9,679 nt of DNA from Parcubacteria group bacterium (GTDB lineage Bacteria > Patescibacteriota > Patescibacteriia > UBA2169), in assembly GCA_016177305.1 (NCBI GenBank), contig JACOVK010000017.1, positions 1 to 9,679 of the forward strand. Direction: 5' to 3'. This document shows, in pieces, positions 1 through 6,839 of the stretch (positions are counted from its first letter, which is position 1; every line of letters starts with the position of its first letter). A model generated the notes under the pieces. It saw nothing but the letters and a program-made list of their open reading frames with translations. It searched no databases and had not been told where the DNA came from. A program made the translations under genes and the position numbers.

Positions 1-315
1 CACCTCGTGCGGAATGGTTCCGCTCTCCGTGATCCTGACCTGAATCAGGTTCTTTTTGGCGTCGTTGGTCGCCTTGCTGATGGCGAGCTGCACGTCCGCC
101 CCTTTTGCGATGCCAATGCCCACCTTGCCCTTGCGGTCGCCGATGGCAACGCAGGCGCGGAAGCGCATGCGCTTGCCGCCCGCCATGACGCGCGTGACGC
201 GCGCCAAATCCAGGATGACCTGGTCAAACTCTTCCGGAGCCCGTTCGCCGGAACGGCTCCCTCCCCTGCGCCCGTCCCTGCGCTGGCCGCTAGATTGTGT
301 CCTGCGCTGCTGCAT
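1..315 (-). CDS. rpsE: 30S ribosomal protein S5, N-terminal part (3' end of gene beyond left edge)
   Basis: S5 sits on the back of the small subunit at the mRNA entry channel and contributes to decoding fidelity. The 105 visible residues read without a stop to the window edge. Residues 1-27 are an Arg/Gly/Ser-rich lead. The double-stranded-RNA-binding fold then begins at EEFDQVILDLARVTRV, with the loop MAGGKRMRF (the region where spectinomycin-resistance changes map in S5), CVAIGDRKGKVGIGIAKG, and ESGTIPHEV at the cut. About 80 C-terminal residues should be missing compared with the usual length. The chosen ATG lies five bases after the rplR stop (TAA CCACT ATG). A GGAG inside the end of rplR is about 16 bases away, too far for a normal Shine-Dalgarno, so coupling to rplR is likely. 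Identity is firm; the exact start is likely. Confidence 0.95.
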   Translation of the reverse strand, partial: MQQRRTQSSGQRRDGRRGGSRSGERAPEEFDQVILDLARVTRVMAGGKRMRFRACVAIGDRKGKVGIGIAKGADVQLAISKATNDAKKNLIQVRITESGTIPHEV

Positions 316-320
316 AGTGG

Positions 321-668
321 TTATATGGTTACTCCGGCGCGGCGCAACCCTTCCGCGAACGCGCGGACTCTGCCATGGTACTGCTTCGGGCCGCGGTCAA
401 ATACCATCTTCGCGATGCCGGCTTCCAGCGCCTTCTTTCCCAGCTGTTCGCCCAGTGCAGCTGCGCGCTCGGTTTTGTTCCCGGTTAATCCTTTGTCGCG
501 CCCGGAAACGAGCGTTCGGCCGGAGAAATCGTCAATCACCTGCGCGAACACTCCGCGCAGGCTCACGAACAGCGAAACGCGGACCCCGGTGGCGTGGGTT
601 CGGATCGTGCGCCTGACCCGGTTGGCCCGGCGTGCGGCATTGAGTTGTTTCTGTTGCGTCTTCATCAT
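321..668 (-). CDS. rplR: 50S ribosomal protein L18
   Basis: L18 binds 5S rRNA with L5 and helps attach it to the central protuberance of the large subunit. The 115 residues match the usual length of about 117. A basic N-terminus (KTQQKQLNAARRANRVRR) is followed by FVSLRGVFAQVIDD, the turn GRTLVSGRDKGLTGNKTERA, and the family C-terminus VFDRGPKQYHGRVRAFAEGL. The common VFDRGGYLYHGR is changed to GPKQY in the middle. The start is a doubled ATGATG; the first ATG is used here and the second (665) would remove one Met. The gene follows the rplF stop by four bases (TAACCGTATG) with no Shine-Dalgarno, so initiation probably depends on ribosomes finishing rplF. Confidence 0.96.
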   Translation of the reverse strand: MMKTQQKQLNAARRANRVRRTIRTHATGVRVSLFVSLRGVFAQVIDDFSGRTLVSGRDKGLTGNKTERAAALGEQLGKKALEAGIAKMVFDRGPKQYHGRVRAFAEGLRRAGVTI

Positions 669-672
669 ACGG

Positions 673-1218
673 TTACTCGGCGCCCTTCATCACCTTGCCC
701 GCTTTCCGGCGGATGACTTCATCGGAGTACTTAATGCCTTTGCCCTTGTAGGGTTCCGGCTTTCGGATTTTCCTGATGTTGGCCGCGGTTTCGCCGAGGA
801 GCGCCTTATCAATGCCAGCCAAGGTAATCACGTTCCCTTCCACCGCGACAGAGATGCCACGGGGAAGCTCAAATTCAACTGGGTGCGAATACCCCACGTT
901 CAACACGAGGACACTCCCTTTGAGCTGGGCCTTGTAGCCGACTCCATTCACTTCCAGCTTCTTTTGGAAGCCTTCGGTTACGCCCTGCACCGCATTCGCC
1001 AAAAGGCTCCGCCCAAGTCCCCAAAACGCGGCTTGCCGGACGTTTCCGGGATCAGGAACCGAAACGTGCAAGGCGCCCTCCCGCTCTTCTACCGAAGCCT
1101 TGGGCGGAAGGGGAACCTCAAGGCTCCCCTTGGGGCCGGCAACCAAAACCGTGCGGCCCTGCAGGGAAGCGGTCACGCCCGGGGGCAAGGAAATGGGTTG
1201 TTTGCCGATTCTGGACAT
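673..1218 (-). CDS. rplF: 50S ribosomal protein L6
   Basis: L6 is a two-domain large-subunit protein near the factor-binding site and the sarcin-ricin loop. The 181 residues are close to the normal length. They begin MSRIGKQPISLPPGV, contain VAGPKGSLEVPLP in domain 1 and KKLEVNGVGYKAQLKG at the start of domain 2, and end with the signature PEPYKGKGIKYSDEVIRRKAGK. An upstream in-frame start at 1242 would add eight residues (MHRLLITC) overlapping the end of rpsH. It is rejected because the family begins at MSRIGK. The spacer from the rpsH stop is eight bases (TTACGTGT) and lacks a Shine-Dalgarno. Confidence 0.97.
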   Translation of the reverse strand: MSRIGKQPISLPPGVTASLQGRTVLVAGPKGSLEVPLPPKASVEEREGALHVSVPDPGNVRQAAFWGLGRSLLANAVQGVTEGFQKKLEVNGVGYKAQLKGSVLVLNVGYSHPVEFELPRGISVAVEGNVITLAGIDKALLGETAANIRKIRKPEPYKGKGIKYSDEVIRRKAGKVMKGAE

Positions 1219-1226
1219 ACACGTAA

Positions 1227-1622
1227 TTAATAGACGGTGCACACAACTTCGCCGCCAAGCCCGGCCTTTTTGGCTTCCCGGTTGGTCTTAAGCCCCTCTG
1301 GAGTGGAAATGACCGCAATGCCGTAGCCGTTTTGGACCACCGGAAGCTCGCCTGCTTTGGCGTACACGCGCAAACCCGGCTTGCTCACGCGGACGAGGCG
1401 CTCAATGGCCGCCGTGCCGTCCGCGCCGTACCGCAAGGCAACTGCAATCACGGGCTTGCCGTTTTTTACGGATTCGGAAACCGCGCCCACGTACTGCTCC
1501 CGCAAGAGGAGGTTCGCGAGCGTAAGCTTGAGCTTGGAAAACGGAATCTCAACCGCCGCGTGCTTGGCGGCGGTACCGTTCCGAATCCGGGTTAACATGT
1601 CTGCAATTGGGTCAGTCATCAT
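1227..1622 (-). CDS. rpsH: 30S ribosomal protein S8
   Basis: S8 binds 16S rRNA helix 21 and organises the central domain of the small subunit. In E. coli it is also the repressor of the spc operon. The protein is 131 residues from the first ATG of a doubled ATGATG, or 130 from the second (1619), which gives the family start MTDPIADMLTRIRNG. The C-terminal RNA-binding signature is NGYGIAVISTPEGLKTNREA followed by GGEVVCTVY. A longer in-frame reading to 1715 runs back through the end of rpsN and is rejected. The 16-base gap after rpsN contains TAACCGT directly before the ATG, the same sequence that precedes rplR. No E. coli-like S8 operator was recognised at this position. Confidence 0.96.
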   Translation of the reverse strand: MMTDPIADMLTRIRNGTAAKHAAVEIPFSKLKLTLANLLLREQYVGAVSESVKNGKPVIAVALRYGADGTAAIERLVRVSKPGLRVYAKAGELPVVQNGYGIAVISTPEGLKTNREAKKAGLGGEVVCTVY

Positions 1623-1638
1623 ACGGTTAGGGGGGTCA

Positions 1639-1824
1639 TTACCAGCTTGATTTCCGCACGCCCGGAACTTCCCCGTTGCGCGCAAGCTCCCGAAAGCAAA
1701 TCCTGCACAAATCAAAATCCCGCATGTACCCGCGGTTTCTGCCGCACTTCCAGCAGCGCCGGACGCGGCGGGTGGAGAATTTCGGCGGGCGGCTTGCTTT
1801 TACTTTTAATGCGGTTCGTGCCAT
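1639..1824 (-). CDS. rpsN: 30S ribosomal protein S14, zinc-binding type Z
   Basis: S14 lies in the head of the small subunit next to S3, S10 and S19. At 61 residues this is the short zinc-ribbon form. The four ligands are visible as C24-W-K-C27 and C40-R-I-C43, and the protein ends in the typical RKSSW. Its role is structural. The zinc form is common in Gram-positive bacteria, Thermus and Patescibacteria, and differs from the longer cysteine-free form of E. coli. The stop is followed in frame by a second stop (TAATGA) and by a third 12 bases after the first. The start ATG is eight bases after the rplE stop. Confidence 0.97.
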   Translation of the reverse strand: MARTALKVKASRPPKFSTRRVRRCWKCGRNRGYMRDFDLCRICFRELARNGEVPGVRKSSW

Positions 1825-1832
1825 ACGGGTGC

Positions 1833-2381
1833 CTATGCGGTTACTTGCTTTTTGAATGGAAACCCGAGAGACGCAAGAAGCGTGCGGCCGTCGTTGTCGT
1901 TTGCCGCGCTCGTCACTACCGTCACCTCAAGGCCGTGCAATGAGGACACGTCGTCGGATCCTGCCTCCGGGAACACGTTGTGCTCGCGTAACCCGATCGT
2001 GTAGTTCCCGTGCCCGTCAAATCCCTCAAGCGGAAGCCCGCTAAAGTCGCGCACGCGCGGAAACGTGACATTGACCAGGCGGTCCAGAAAATCGCGCGCG
2101 CGCGCGCCGCGCAGCGTCACTTTCGCGCCGAGGACCTGGCCTTCGCGGATCTTAAAATTGGAAATGGAGAGCCGCGCTTTTGCGGGGATGGCTTTCTGCC
2201 CCGTGATTTTTGAAAGCGTGGAAAACACTTTTTCCAGACCCTCGCTTCCCCCGCGCTTGATGCGTGCGCTTATGACCACCTTTGCGAGCTTCGGGGTTGC
2301 GTGGATGTTGGTTACGCCAAACAGCGCCTCGCGCTTCGGCAGAACATCCTCACGGTATATTGTGGCGATGGGTTTGGGCAT
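1833..2381 (-). CDS. rplE: 50S ribosomal protein L5
   Basis: L5 binds 5S rRNA, forms part of the central protuberance and bridges to the small-subunit head, contacting P-site tRNA. The 182 residues match the family length of about 179. The start [17 protein letters not shown] fits the normal N-terminus. A longer in-frame reading to 2483 would run across the end of rplX and is rejected. Recognisable blocks are [34 protein letters not shown], and [20 protein letters not shown] followed by [13 protein letters not shown]. One odd segment is residues 36-48 ([13 protein letters not shown]), where most L5 proteins carry NMGVGEA or a close variant. The stop of rplX is only two bases upstream (TAG CT ATG). 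Confidence 0.96.
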   Translation of the reverse strand: MPKPIATIYREDVLPKREALFGVTNIHATPKLAKVVISARIKRGGSEGLEKVFSTLSKITGQKAIPAKARLSISNFKIREGQVLGAKVTLRGARARDFLDRLVNVTFPRVRDFSGLPLEGFDGHGNYTIGLREHNVFPEAGSDDVSSLHGLEVTVVTSAANDNDGRTLLASLGFPFKKQVTA

Positions 2382-2383
2382 AG

Positions 2384-2695
2384 CTAGATGGATGCCTTGC
2401 ACTTTCTGCACGAGCGGGACTTGGCTCCCCCCGCAGGCCCCGTACTTTCGGAAACGCGGGTCAGCTTGCCGCACTGCGGGCACACGAGCATGACGTTTGA
2501 AACTTGGATGGGCGACGGGAACTCAACCTTCTGGCCCGCTTGTCCGCGCTTGCCGCTCTTCAGGTGCTTGGTGAGCACGTTGATGCCGACAGCTGAAACG
2601 CGGTTGAGCTTGGGCAGGGTTTGCAAAACCTTTCCCGTCTTTCCGCGGTCCTTGCCTGCAATCACTTTGATGGTGTCGCCTTTCTTGATCTTCAT
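2384..2695 (-). CDS. rplX: 50S ribosomal protein L24 with C-terminal zinc-ribbon cysteines
   Basis: L24 is an early-assembly large-subunit protein near the outer opening of the exit tunnel. The 103-residue protein starts MKIKKGDTIKVIAGKDRGKT, a KOW-type RNA-binding motif, and continues NVLTKHLKSGKRGQAG. The C-terminal part carries C72-P-Q-C75 and C96-R-K-C99, a four-cysteine zinc-ribbon arrangement found in many non-proteobacterial L24 proteins and lacking in E. coli. The long in-frame extension to 2773 overlaps rplN and does not look like L24. The ATG is four bases after the rplN stop (TAA CACC ATG). This is one of the few starts in the operon without T just before ATG. Confidence 0.96.
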   Translation of the reverse strand: MKIKKGDTIKVIAGKDRGKTGKVLQTLPKLNRVSAVGINVLTKHLKSGKRGQAGQKVEFPSPIQVSNVMLVCPQCGKLTRVSESTGPAGGAKSRSCRKCKASI

Positions 2696-2699
2696 GGTG

Positions 2700-3074
2700 T
2701 TACAGCACTTCCGGCGCCAGTGAAATAATTTTCGCAAACCCCTTCTGCCGCAGTTCGCGCGCAACCGGGCCAAAAATGCGCGTGCCGCGGGGGTCTTTTG
2801 ACTTCTTGTCCGCCATGATCACGACCGCATTTTCGGAAAACCGAATGTACGATCCGTCTGCCCGCCGCAACTCTTTCTTCTGCCGAACCAGCACGCCGGA
2901 CACCACATCGCCCTTTTTGACCATGGAGTGGGGCTGGGCCTCTTTCACCACGAGCGTCATCAAGTCCCCGATCCGCGCGTACCGCTTCCTGCTTGCGCCG
3001 AGCACCGTAACGCACCGAAGCTTTTTCGCGCCCGTGTTATCCGCTGAATTGACCATGGCTCCAAAGGGTATCAT
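2700..3074 (-). CDS. rplN: 50S ribosomal protein L14
   Basis: L14 is a five-stranded beta-barrel protein at the subunit interface. It interacts with L19, forms intersubunit bridges, and is the docking site of the silencing factor RsfS in bacteria that have it. The 124 residues contain [72 protein letters not shown] and the C-terminus [14 protein letters not shown] ending SLAPEVL. The N-terminus [13 protein letters not shown] differs from the more usual MIQ-type start but has the right length. The rpsQ stop lies six bases upstream (TAA AAACGT ATG). Confidence 0.97.
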   Translation of the reverse strand: MIPFGAMVNSADNTGAKKLRCVTVLGASRKRYARIGDLMTLVVKEAQPHSMVKKGDVVSGVLVRQKKELRRADGSYIRFSENAVVIMADKKSKDPRGTRIFGPVARELRQKGFAKIISLAPEVL

Positions 3075-3080
3075 ACGTTT

Positions 3081-3353
3081 TTACGCCTTACGAGATTCTT
3101 TGCCGATGACGCGCCACCGCTTGGTTTTTGAAATCGGGCGCGTCTCCTCAATGGTCACACGATCCCCGACCGCAAGGCCGTCCGCGCGGTAATCGCACGC
3201 GTACCGCTTGCTCTCGGTGTAGCGCTTATGGTACCGCGGGTGGATTTTGACCCGGTCAACGCGAACCACCACCGTGTGCTGCATGGCGCAGCTCACCACG
3301 GTTCCCTCCAAGCGGCGCTTGTTTTTTGCAATGGCTTCGGTCATTTCGGTCAT
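3081..3353 (-). CDS. rpsQ: 30S ribosomal protein S17
   Basis: S17 is an OB-fold primary binder of the 16S rRNA 5' domain. The 90 residues include KRRLEGTVVSCAMQHTVVVR, the basic loop KIHPRYHKRYTESKRY, and the strand GLAVGDRVTIEETRPISKTK followed by RWRV. Two start codons are possible: 3353 (MTEMTEA) and 3344 (MTEA). The first is favoured because GGAGG, at the end of rpmC, lies nine bases before it. This is one of only three good Shine-Dalgarno sequences in the block. The stop of rpmC is four bases upstream (TAACCCTATG). Confidence 0.96.
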   Translation of the reverse strand: MTEMTEAIAKNKRRLEGTVVSCAMQHTVVVRVDRVKIHPRYHKRYTESKRYACDYRADGLAVGDRVTIEETRPISKTKRWRVIGKESRKA

Positions 3354-3357
3354 AGGG

Positions 3358-3582
3358 TTATGCCTCCGTAATTGGCGCGGAAGACGAATGGGAAGTATGC
3401 CGCAATTGGTGCATCCTTGTCAAGATGCGGCTCGCTTCCTTCCGCGCCTTTCCGATCTCATGCACCCGCTTCTCGGCTCCGGAGCGCACCTTAAACTGCA
3501 AATCAACCAGCCGGCTCTGGACGGCCGCCAAATCGCGATCAAGTTCGGACAAAGACTTGGGTTTGATCTCGGACCACTTCAT
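3358..3582 (-). CDS. rpmC: 50S ribosomal protein L29
   Basis: L29 is a small two-helix protein beside L23 at the exit-tunnel rim, where trigger factor and SRP dock. The 74 residues begin MKWSEIKPKSLSELDRDL and contain RLVDLQFKVRSG, the family LxxLRFQ-like block, then a second basic helix ending RKEASRILTRM. The last dozen residues (SHSSSAPITEA) form a low-complexity tail beyond the usual end and also encode the Shine-Dalgarno used by rpsQ. The start follows the rplP stop by four bases (TAG CCCT ATG). Confidence 0.95.
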   Translation of the reverse strand: MKWSEIKPKSLSELDRDLAAVQSRLVDLQFKVRSGAEKRVHEIGKARKEASRILTRMHQLRHTSHSSSAPITEA

Positions 3583-3586
3583 AGGG

Positions 3587-3994
3587 CTACTCTTTTTCTA
3601 TAAACTGCGTTGCGAGCGGCAGCTTGTACGCGGCGAGGCGCAAAGCTTTCCGGGCAACCTCGCGCGTCACGCCGTCCATTTCAAACAGCACGGTGCCGCG
3701 CTGTACCGGCGCCACGTACCGGTCAACCGCCCCCTTGCCCGCTCCCATGGGAACTTCGGACCCTTTGGCCGTGACCGGCTTGTCTGGAAAAATGCGGATC
3801 CAAATTTTTCCGCCGCGGGCGACCGAGCGCGTCATGGCGCGCCGGGCCGACTCAATCTGCCGGCTTGAAACCCACCGGGAGGTAATGGCCCGCAACCCGT
3901 ACGTGCCAAAGCTCAAGCTGGTCTTGCGCGCCGCCTTCCCGCGCAAACGGCGCTTTTGGGATTTCCGATACTTTACTTTCCTGGGGATGAGCAT
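3587..3994 (-). CDS. rplP: 50S ribosomal protein L16
   Basis: L16 reaches toward the peptidyl-transferase centre, contacts A-site tRNA and organises late 50S assembly. The 135 residues match the family length. Blocks are [72 protein letters not shown] and [20 protein letters not shown]. At residue 82 the sequence reads EVPMGAGKG where E. coli has AVRMGKGKG. The Arg that RoxA (YcfD) hydroxylates in E. coli, Arg81, is therefore Pro here. The start is one base after the rpsC stop (TAG T ATG), an arrangement that favours re-initiation. Confidence 0.97.
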   Translation of the reverse strand: MLIPRKVKYRKSQKRRLRGKAARKTSLSFGTYGLRAITSRWVSSRQIESARRAMTRSVARGGKIWIRIFPDKPVTAKGSEVPMGAGKGAVDRYVAPVQRGTVLFEMDGVTREVARKALRLAAYKLPLATQFIEKE

Positions 3995-3995
3995 A

Positions 3996-4727
3996 CTATT
4001 CTGATTCTGACTTTTTGTCGGTTATTTTCTTGATTTGCTTGAGCACGTCATCGGTTCCGGCTTTCGCTTCCTTGTCTTGCGGAGAGAGCACCTCGCCTTT
4101 GTAGATCCACACCATGACCCCGATCTGGCCGTACGTGGTGTGTGCGGCGGCGAGCGCGTAATCTATGTTCGCGCGCAGCGTGTGCAGCGGAATAGAACCC
4201 CAGCTGATGGTTTCGGAACGCGCGATTTCCGCGCCGTTCAAACGGCCTTTCACCCGGATCTTGACGCCTTTTGCGCCCGCCTTTTTCACGGACTCAAGCG
4301 AGAGTTTTGATGCCCTGCGGAACGGAATCCTGCGCTCAAGGTCCGAAGCGATGTTCTGCGCCACAACCGGCGCCGAGAGCGCGCTGTTCCGGACTTCGTG
4401 GATGTTGATCTTGATCTTGGAGGATCCGGATGCCGCAATTGACCGCTCAACCTCGCGCCTGAGCGTTTCTATGCCCTCGCCGCCTCGGCCGATGACCATG
4501 CCCGGCTTTGCGGTGTGGATGTTCACCACCACTTCCGTGCCCTTGCCGGAGCGCTCAATGCCGATCAGTTCCACGCGCGCGGCTGCGAGCTTCTTCTGGA
4601 GAAACCTCCGGATCTGGATGTCCTGCTTGAGCGTGGCCCGATACTTGTTGGACGGGGAAAACCACTTGGACTGCCAATCCTCAATGATGCCCAGGCGATG
4701 ATTTTTTGGATGAATCTTTTGTCCCAT
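3996..4727 (-). CDS. rpsC: 30S ribosomal protein S3
   Basis: S3 lies at the mRNA entry pore and, with S4 and S5, contributes to mRNA helicase activity and binding. The 243 residues compare with 233 in E. coli. They begin [14 protein letters not shown] and carry a type II KH domain whose GxxG loop is G80-R-G-G83 ([13 protein letters not shown]). The C-terminal S3 domain follows: [20 protein letters not shown], then [12 protein letters not shown] and [16 protein letters not shown] charged tail ends KKSESE. A strong Shine-Dalgarno, AAGGAG, lies five bases before the ATG inside the last codons of rplV, and the rplV stop is two bases upstream. Confidence 0.97.
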   Translation of the reverse strand: MGQKIHPKNHRLGIIEDWQSKWFSPSNKYRATLKQDIQIRRFLQKKLAAARVELIGIERSGKGTEVVVNIHTAKPGMVIGRGGEGIETLRREVERSIAASGSSKIKINIHEVRNSALSAPVVAQNIASDLERRIPFRRASKLSLESVKKAGAKGVKIRVKGRLNGAEIARSETISWGSIPLHTLRANIDYALAAAHTTYGQIGVMVWIYKGEVLSPQDKEAKAGTDDVLKQIKKITDKKSESE

Positions 4728-4729
4728 AG

Positions 4730-5158
4730 CTACTCCTTAGAACCTTTCGCACCTGATTTCGCGTTGGCTTTGGCATCCGCGCGCGAGCGGGGCGCCGATG
4801 ATTTTGCCGCGGCTTTTTTCTTGGCTTTCTTTTCTCCAATGACAATCGTAATGTGGCTGGTGCGCTTCATGATCTGTGACGCGCGGCCGAACGCCCGGGG
4901 CATCCAACGCTTGAGCGCAGGGCCTCCATCCACGTACGCGCGGGTGATGACCAGCGCGTCGGCGTCCATCTTAAAATTATGCTTCGCGTTTGCCACGGCG
5001 CTCTCAAGCACCTTTTGCACCGTGCGGCTCGCGCGCTTGGGCAGCACGGAAAGCTGGTTGCGCGCTCCTTGGACCGTCTGGTTGCGAAGCAAGCCAACCA
5101 CGAGCCGCACCTTGCGGGGCGAAATTCTTTGGAACCTGGCTTGTGCTTTGACTTCCAT
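4730..5158 (-). CDS. rplV: 50S ribosomal protein L22 with C-terminal Lys/Ala tail
   Basis: L22 touches all 23S rRNA domains, and its long beta-hairpin lines the exit tunnel where macrolides bind. The core spans residues 1-108: MEVKAQARFQRISPRKVRLV, then LSVLPKRASRTVQKVLESAV, NAKHNF, and the hairpin region LKRWMPRAFGRASQIMKRTS followed by HITIVIGE. Residues 109-142 form a 34-residue tail made mostly of Lys, Ala, Ser and Arg, beyond the end of E. coli L22 (110 residues). The tail carries no recognisable domain. Its final codons supply the AAGGAG for rpsC. The gap to rpsS is 23 bases, the longest after the rplC start, with no Shine-Dalgarno. Confidence 0.96.
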   Translation of the reverse strand: MEVKAQARFQRISPRKVRLVVGLLRNQTVQGARNQLSVLPKRASRTVQKVLESAVANAKHNFKMDADALVITRAYVDGGPALKRWMPRAFGRASQIMKRTSHITIVIGEKKAKKKAAAKSSAPRSRADAKANAKSGAKGSKE

Positions 5159-5181
5159 AGGTGGAAAGCGTTAGTTGCGCC

Positions 5182-5520
5182 TTACTTCTTTTTTGAAGCG
5201 TCTGCTTTCGGAGGAGGAGTGAGTGCCGGCTTTTGCGCTACGGCCTGTTCCTGCTCGCGTTGCATGCGCCCGCCGTGCCGGGTGAATTTCCTCGTTGCCG
5301 CAAATTCGCCCAGCTTGTGCCCCACCATGTTCTCAACCACCACGACCGAAATGTGCTGTTTGCCGTTGTGCACGCCAAAGGTGTACCCCACCATCTCCGG
5401 GGTAATGGTCGCGGCCCGAGCCCAGGTTTTGATGGGCGTCCGCCTGTCGTTTGAGGCCTTTTTCACCTTTGCGAGGAGGCGGCCATAGATGTATGGCCCT
5501 TTTTTTGCGCTTCTTCCCAT
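5182..5520 (-). CDS. rpsS: 30S ribosomal protein S19 with C-terminal extension
   Basis: S19 is in the head of the small subunit, pairs with S13 and takes part in bridges to L5. The 112 residues are about 20 longer than the usual 92. The core runs [54 protein letters not shown], and [20 protein letters not shown]. Residues 86-112 are a Gln/Ala/Pro/Lys-rich tail ending in KKK. S19 C-termini can approach the decoding centre and A/P-site tRNAs, so a longer tail could matter, but that is inference. The ATG follows the rplB stop by two bases (TAA CT ATG), with no Shine-Dalgarno. Confidence 0.96.
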   Translation of the reverse strand: MGRSAKKGPYIYGRLLAKVKKASNDRRTPIKTWARAATITPEMVGYTFGVHNGKQHISVVVVENMVGHKLGEFAATRKFTRHGGRMQREQEQAVAQKPALTPPPKADASKKK

Positions 5521-5522
5521 AG

Positions 5523-6362
5523 TTATTTCTTCTTGCGCCGCCGAATAATCAGCTGGTTGCTTGCTTTATACTTTTTGCGGGTCGGTATACCGCGGGCCGG
5601 CTTGCCCCACGGTGTTTTCGGATGCGTAAGCCCGATCGGCGACCTCCCCTCTCCGCCTCCGTGCGGGTGGTCCACCACGTTCATTGCTTTTCCGCGGACC
5701 CGAGGCCGCACGCCGCGGTGCCGCATTCTGCCCGCTTTGCCCAACCGCACCAAATTCCATTCAATATTGCCCACCCGCCCGATGGTTGCAAGGCACTCGT
5801 CGGAAAACAGGCGGACCTCGCCGCTCGGCATTTTAATCTGCACCGTTCCGCCTTCGCTTGCAAGCGTGGTGGCGGAAGCGCCGGCGCTCCGCACTGCGGT
5901 CGCGGCGCGGCGGGGAGCAAGCTCAATGTTGCAGACGGTGATGCCGCCCGGGATAAATTTGAGCGCCATGCGGTTGCCGGGCTTGATGTCCAAGGCTCGC
6001 TCCCGGCTCGCGAGAACCGTATCGCCGGCCTGCAACCCGGCAACCGCGAGCGTGTACGCCTCTCGGCCGCCTTCGTACCGGAGAAGCGCCACGGCCGCGG
6101 TGCGGTTTGGATCGTACTGGATGCCAGCCACCACCGCTTTTGCATCCTCTATTGGATTCACAAAATCTATCACGCGGTACTTGCGCTTGTGGTCCCCGCC
6201 TTTGTGGCGCACCGTAATCTTGCCGCTTGCGTTTTTGCCGGCGCGGATCCGAATCGTAGTAAGCAGCCGCTTGACCCGTTTCTGGGTCCCGATCTTTTCG
6301 TGCCGCAGCACGGAGGCGCCGCGGCGGCCTGGGGTTGTTGGTTTGTAGCGCTTAATCCCCAT
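5523..6362 (-). CDS. rplB: 50S ribosomal protein L2
   Basis: L2 is one of the largest and most conserved 50S proteins. It is needed for subunit association and for assembly of the peptidyl-transferase region. The 279 residues compare with 273 in E. coli. The N-terminal part has [14 protein letters not shown], the OB-fold stretch [14 protein letters not shown] and [20 protein letters not shown]. The C-terminal SH3-like domain ends with [20 protein letters not shown] at residues 217-236, [18 protein letters not shown] and a basic terminus RRRKKK. The DHPHGG signature (from 231), including the His studied as His229 in E. coli, is intact. The gene follows rplW by four bases (TAACCATATG). Confidence 0.98.
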   Translation of the reverse strand: MGIKRYKPTTPGRRGASVLRHEKIGTQKRVKRLLTTIRIRAGKNASGKITVRHKGGDHKRKYRVIDFVNPIEDAKAVVAGIQYDPNRTAAVALLRYEGGREAYTLAVAGLQAGDTVLASRERALDIKPGNRMALKFIPGGITVCNIELAPRRAATAVRSAGASATTLASEGGTVQIKMPSGEVRLFSDECLATIGRVGNIEWNLVRLGKAGRMRHRGVRPRVRGKAMNVVDHPHGGGEGRSPIGLTHPKTPWGKPARGIPTRKKYKASNQLIIRRRKKK

Positions 6363-6366
6363 ATGG

Positions 6367-6831
6367 TTACACGCCTTCGTACACGGCTACGTTGCTCCCC
6401 TTCGGAACGCGGATGTACGCCTTTTTCCACGCTGATTTGAATCCCGGAATCCTGCGGAAATAGGTGGAACGAGTCGCCACGTTCGCAACCTGGATGGAGA
6501 GCGGATGGACCCCGTACATCTTCCAGAATGCTTTTTTGATTTCAATTTTGTTCGCGTGCCGCGAAACCACAAACGCGTACGTGTCGTACGTGCCGGTGCG
6601 CGCGGTTTTTTCGGAAACGTGCGGCCGCATGATAATGCCGTAACCCGCTCCCAGGTCTGTTTTCGCGGACGGTTTTTTCGCAACCGGCGAGTCTGCGGGC
6701 ACATCCTGGCCTCCGGACTTTTTTTCCGCAGGCGCGTGAAACTGCTTCTGCGCTTCCCTCTCTTTTTGCGCAGACTTCCGCGGGGCGGGCGCCTCTTTTT
6801 GGGAAAATGGATTTTTCAGAAAATTAAACAT
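6367..6831 (-). CDS. rplW: 50S ribosomal protein L23 with about 65-residue N-terminal extension
   Basis: L23 sits at the tunnel exit and is the main dock for trigger factor and SRP. The 154 residues exceed the roughly 100 of E. coli. The conserved fold begins near residue 66 with IIMRPHVSEKTART, then YAFVVSRHANKIEIKKAFWK, MYGVHPLSIQVANV and KSAWKKAYIRVPKG. Glu74 in VSEK corresponds to E. coli Glu18, the residue that contacts trigger factor. Residues 1-65 start MFNFLKNPFSQKEAPAPRK and are rich in Lys, Ala, Pro, Gln and Glu. The only ATG between this start and the core is at IIM, too late for a full protein. A weak AAGGGG overlaps the rplD stop, four bases before ATG. Confidence 0.93.
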   Translation of the reverse strand: MFNFLKNPFSQKEAPAPRKSAQKEREAQKQFHAPAEKKSGGQDVPADSPVAKKPSAKTDLGAGYGIIMRPHVSEKTARTGTYDTYAFVVSRHANKIEIKKAFWKMYGVHPLSIQVANVATRSTYFRRIPGFKSAWKKAYIRVPKGSNVAVYEGV

Positions 6832-6839
6832 GCTGCCCC

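Noticed and set aside
669..678. Resemblance of the junction motif GTAACCGTA to a segment near the 3' end of 16S rRNA (GGUAACCGUA)
   Set aside because: The match is in the same sense, not complementary, so it does not suggest direct mRNA-rRNA pairing, and nine bases can match by chance.
7..1230. Long plus-strand open frame of 407 codons opposite rpsE, rplR and rplF
   Set aside because: It lies wholly antisense to three clear ribosomal protein genes. Its translation has no recognisable family, and such shadow frames are expected in GC-rich coding DNA.
2091..2118. Run of alternating CG-rich bases (gcgcgcgcgcgcgcc) inside rplE
   Set aside because: It encodes the normal L5 stretch [13 protein letters not shown] and reflects Arg/Ala codons, not an independent repeat element.
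2696..2773. Extended reading of rplX to 2773 that adds cysteines and arginines before MKIKKGD
   Set aside because: It overlaps the rplN coding end in another frame and does not resemble L24.
5533..6440. Two plus-strand frames of about 270 codons opposite rplB
   Set aside because: They are antisense to a complete L2 and biased in composition as expected of reverse-complement reading.
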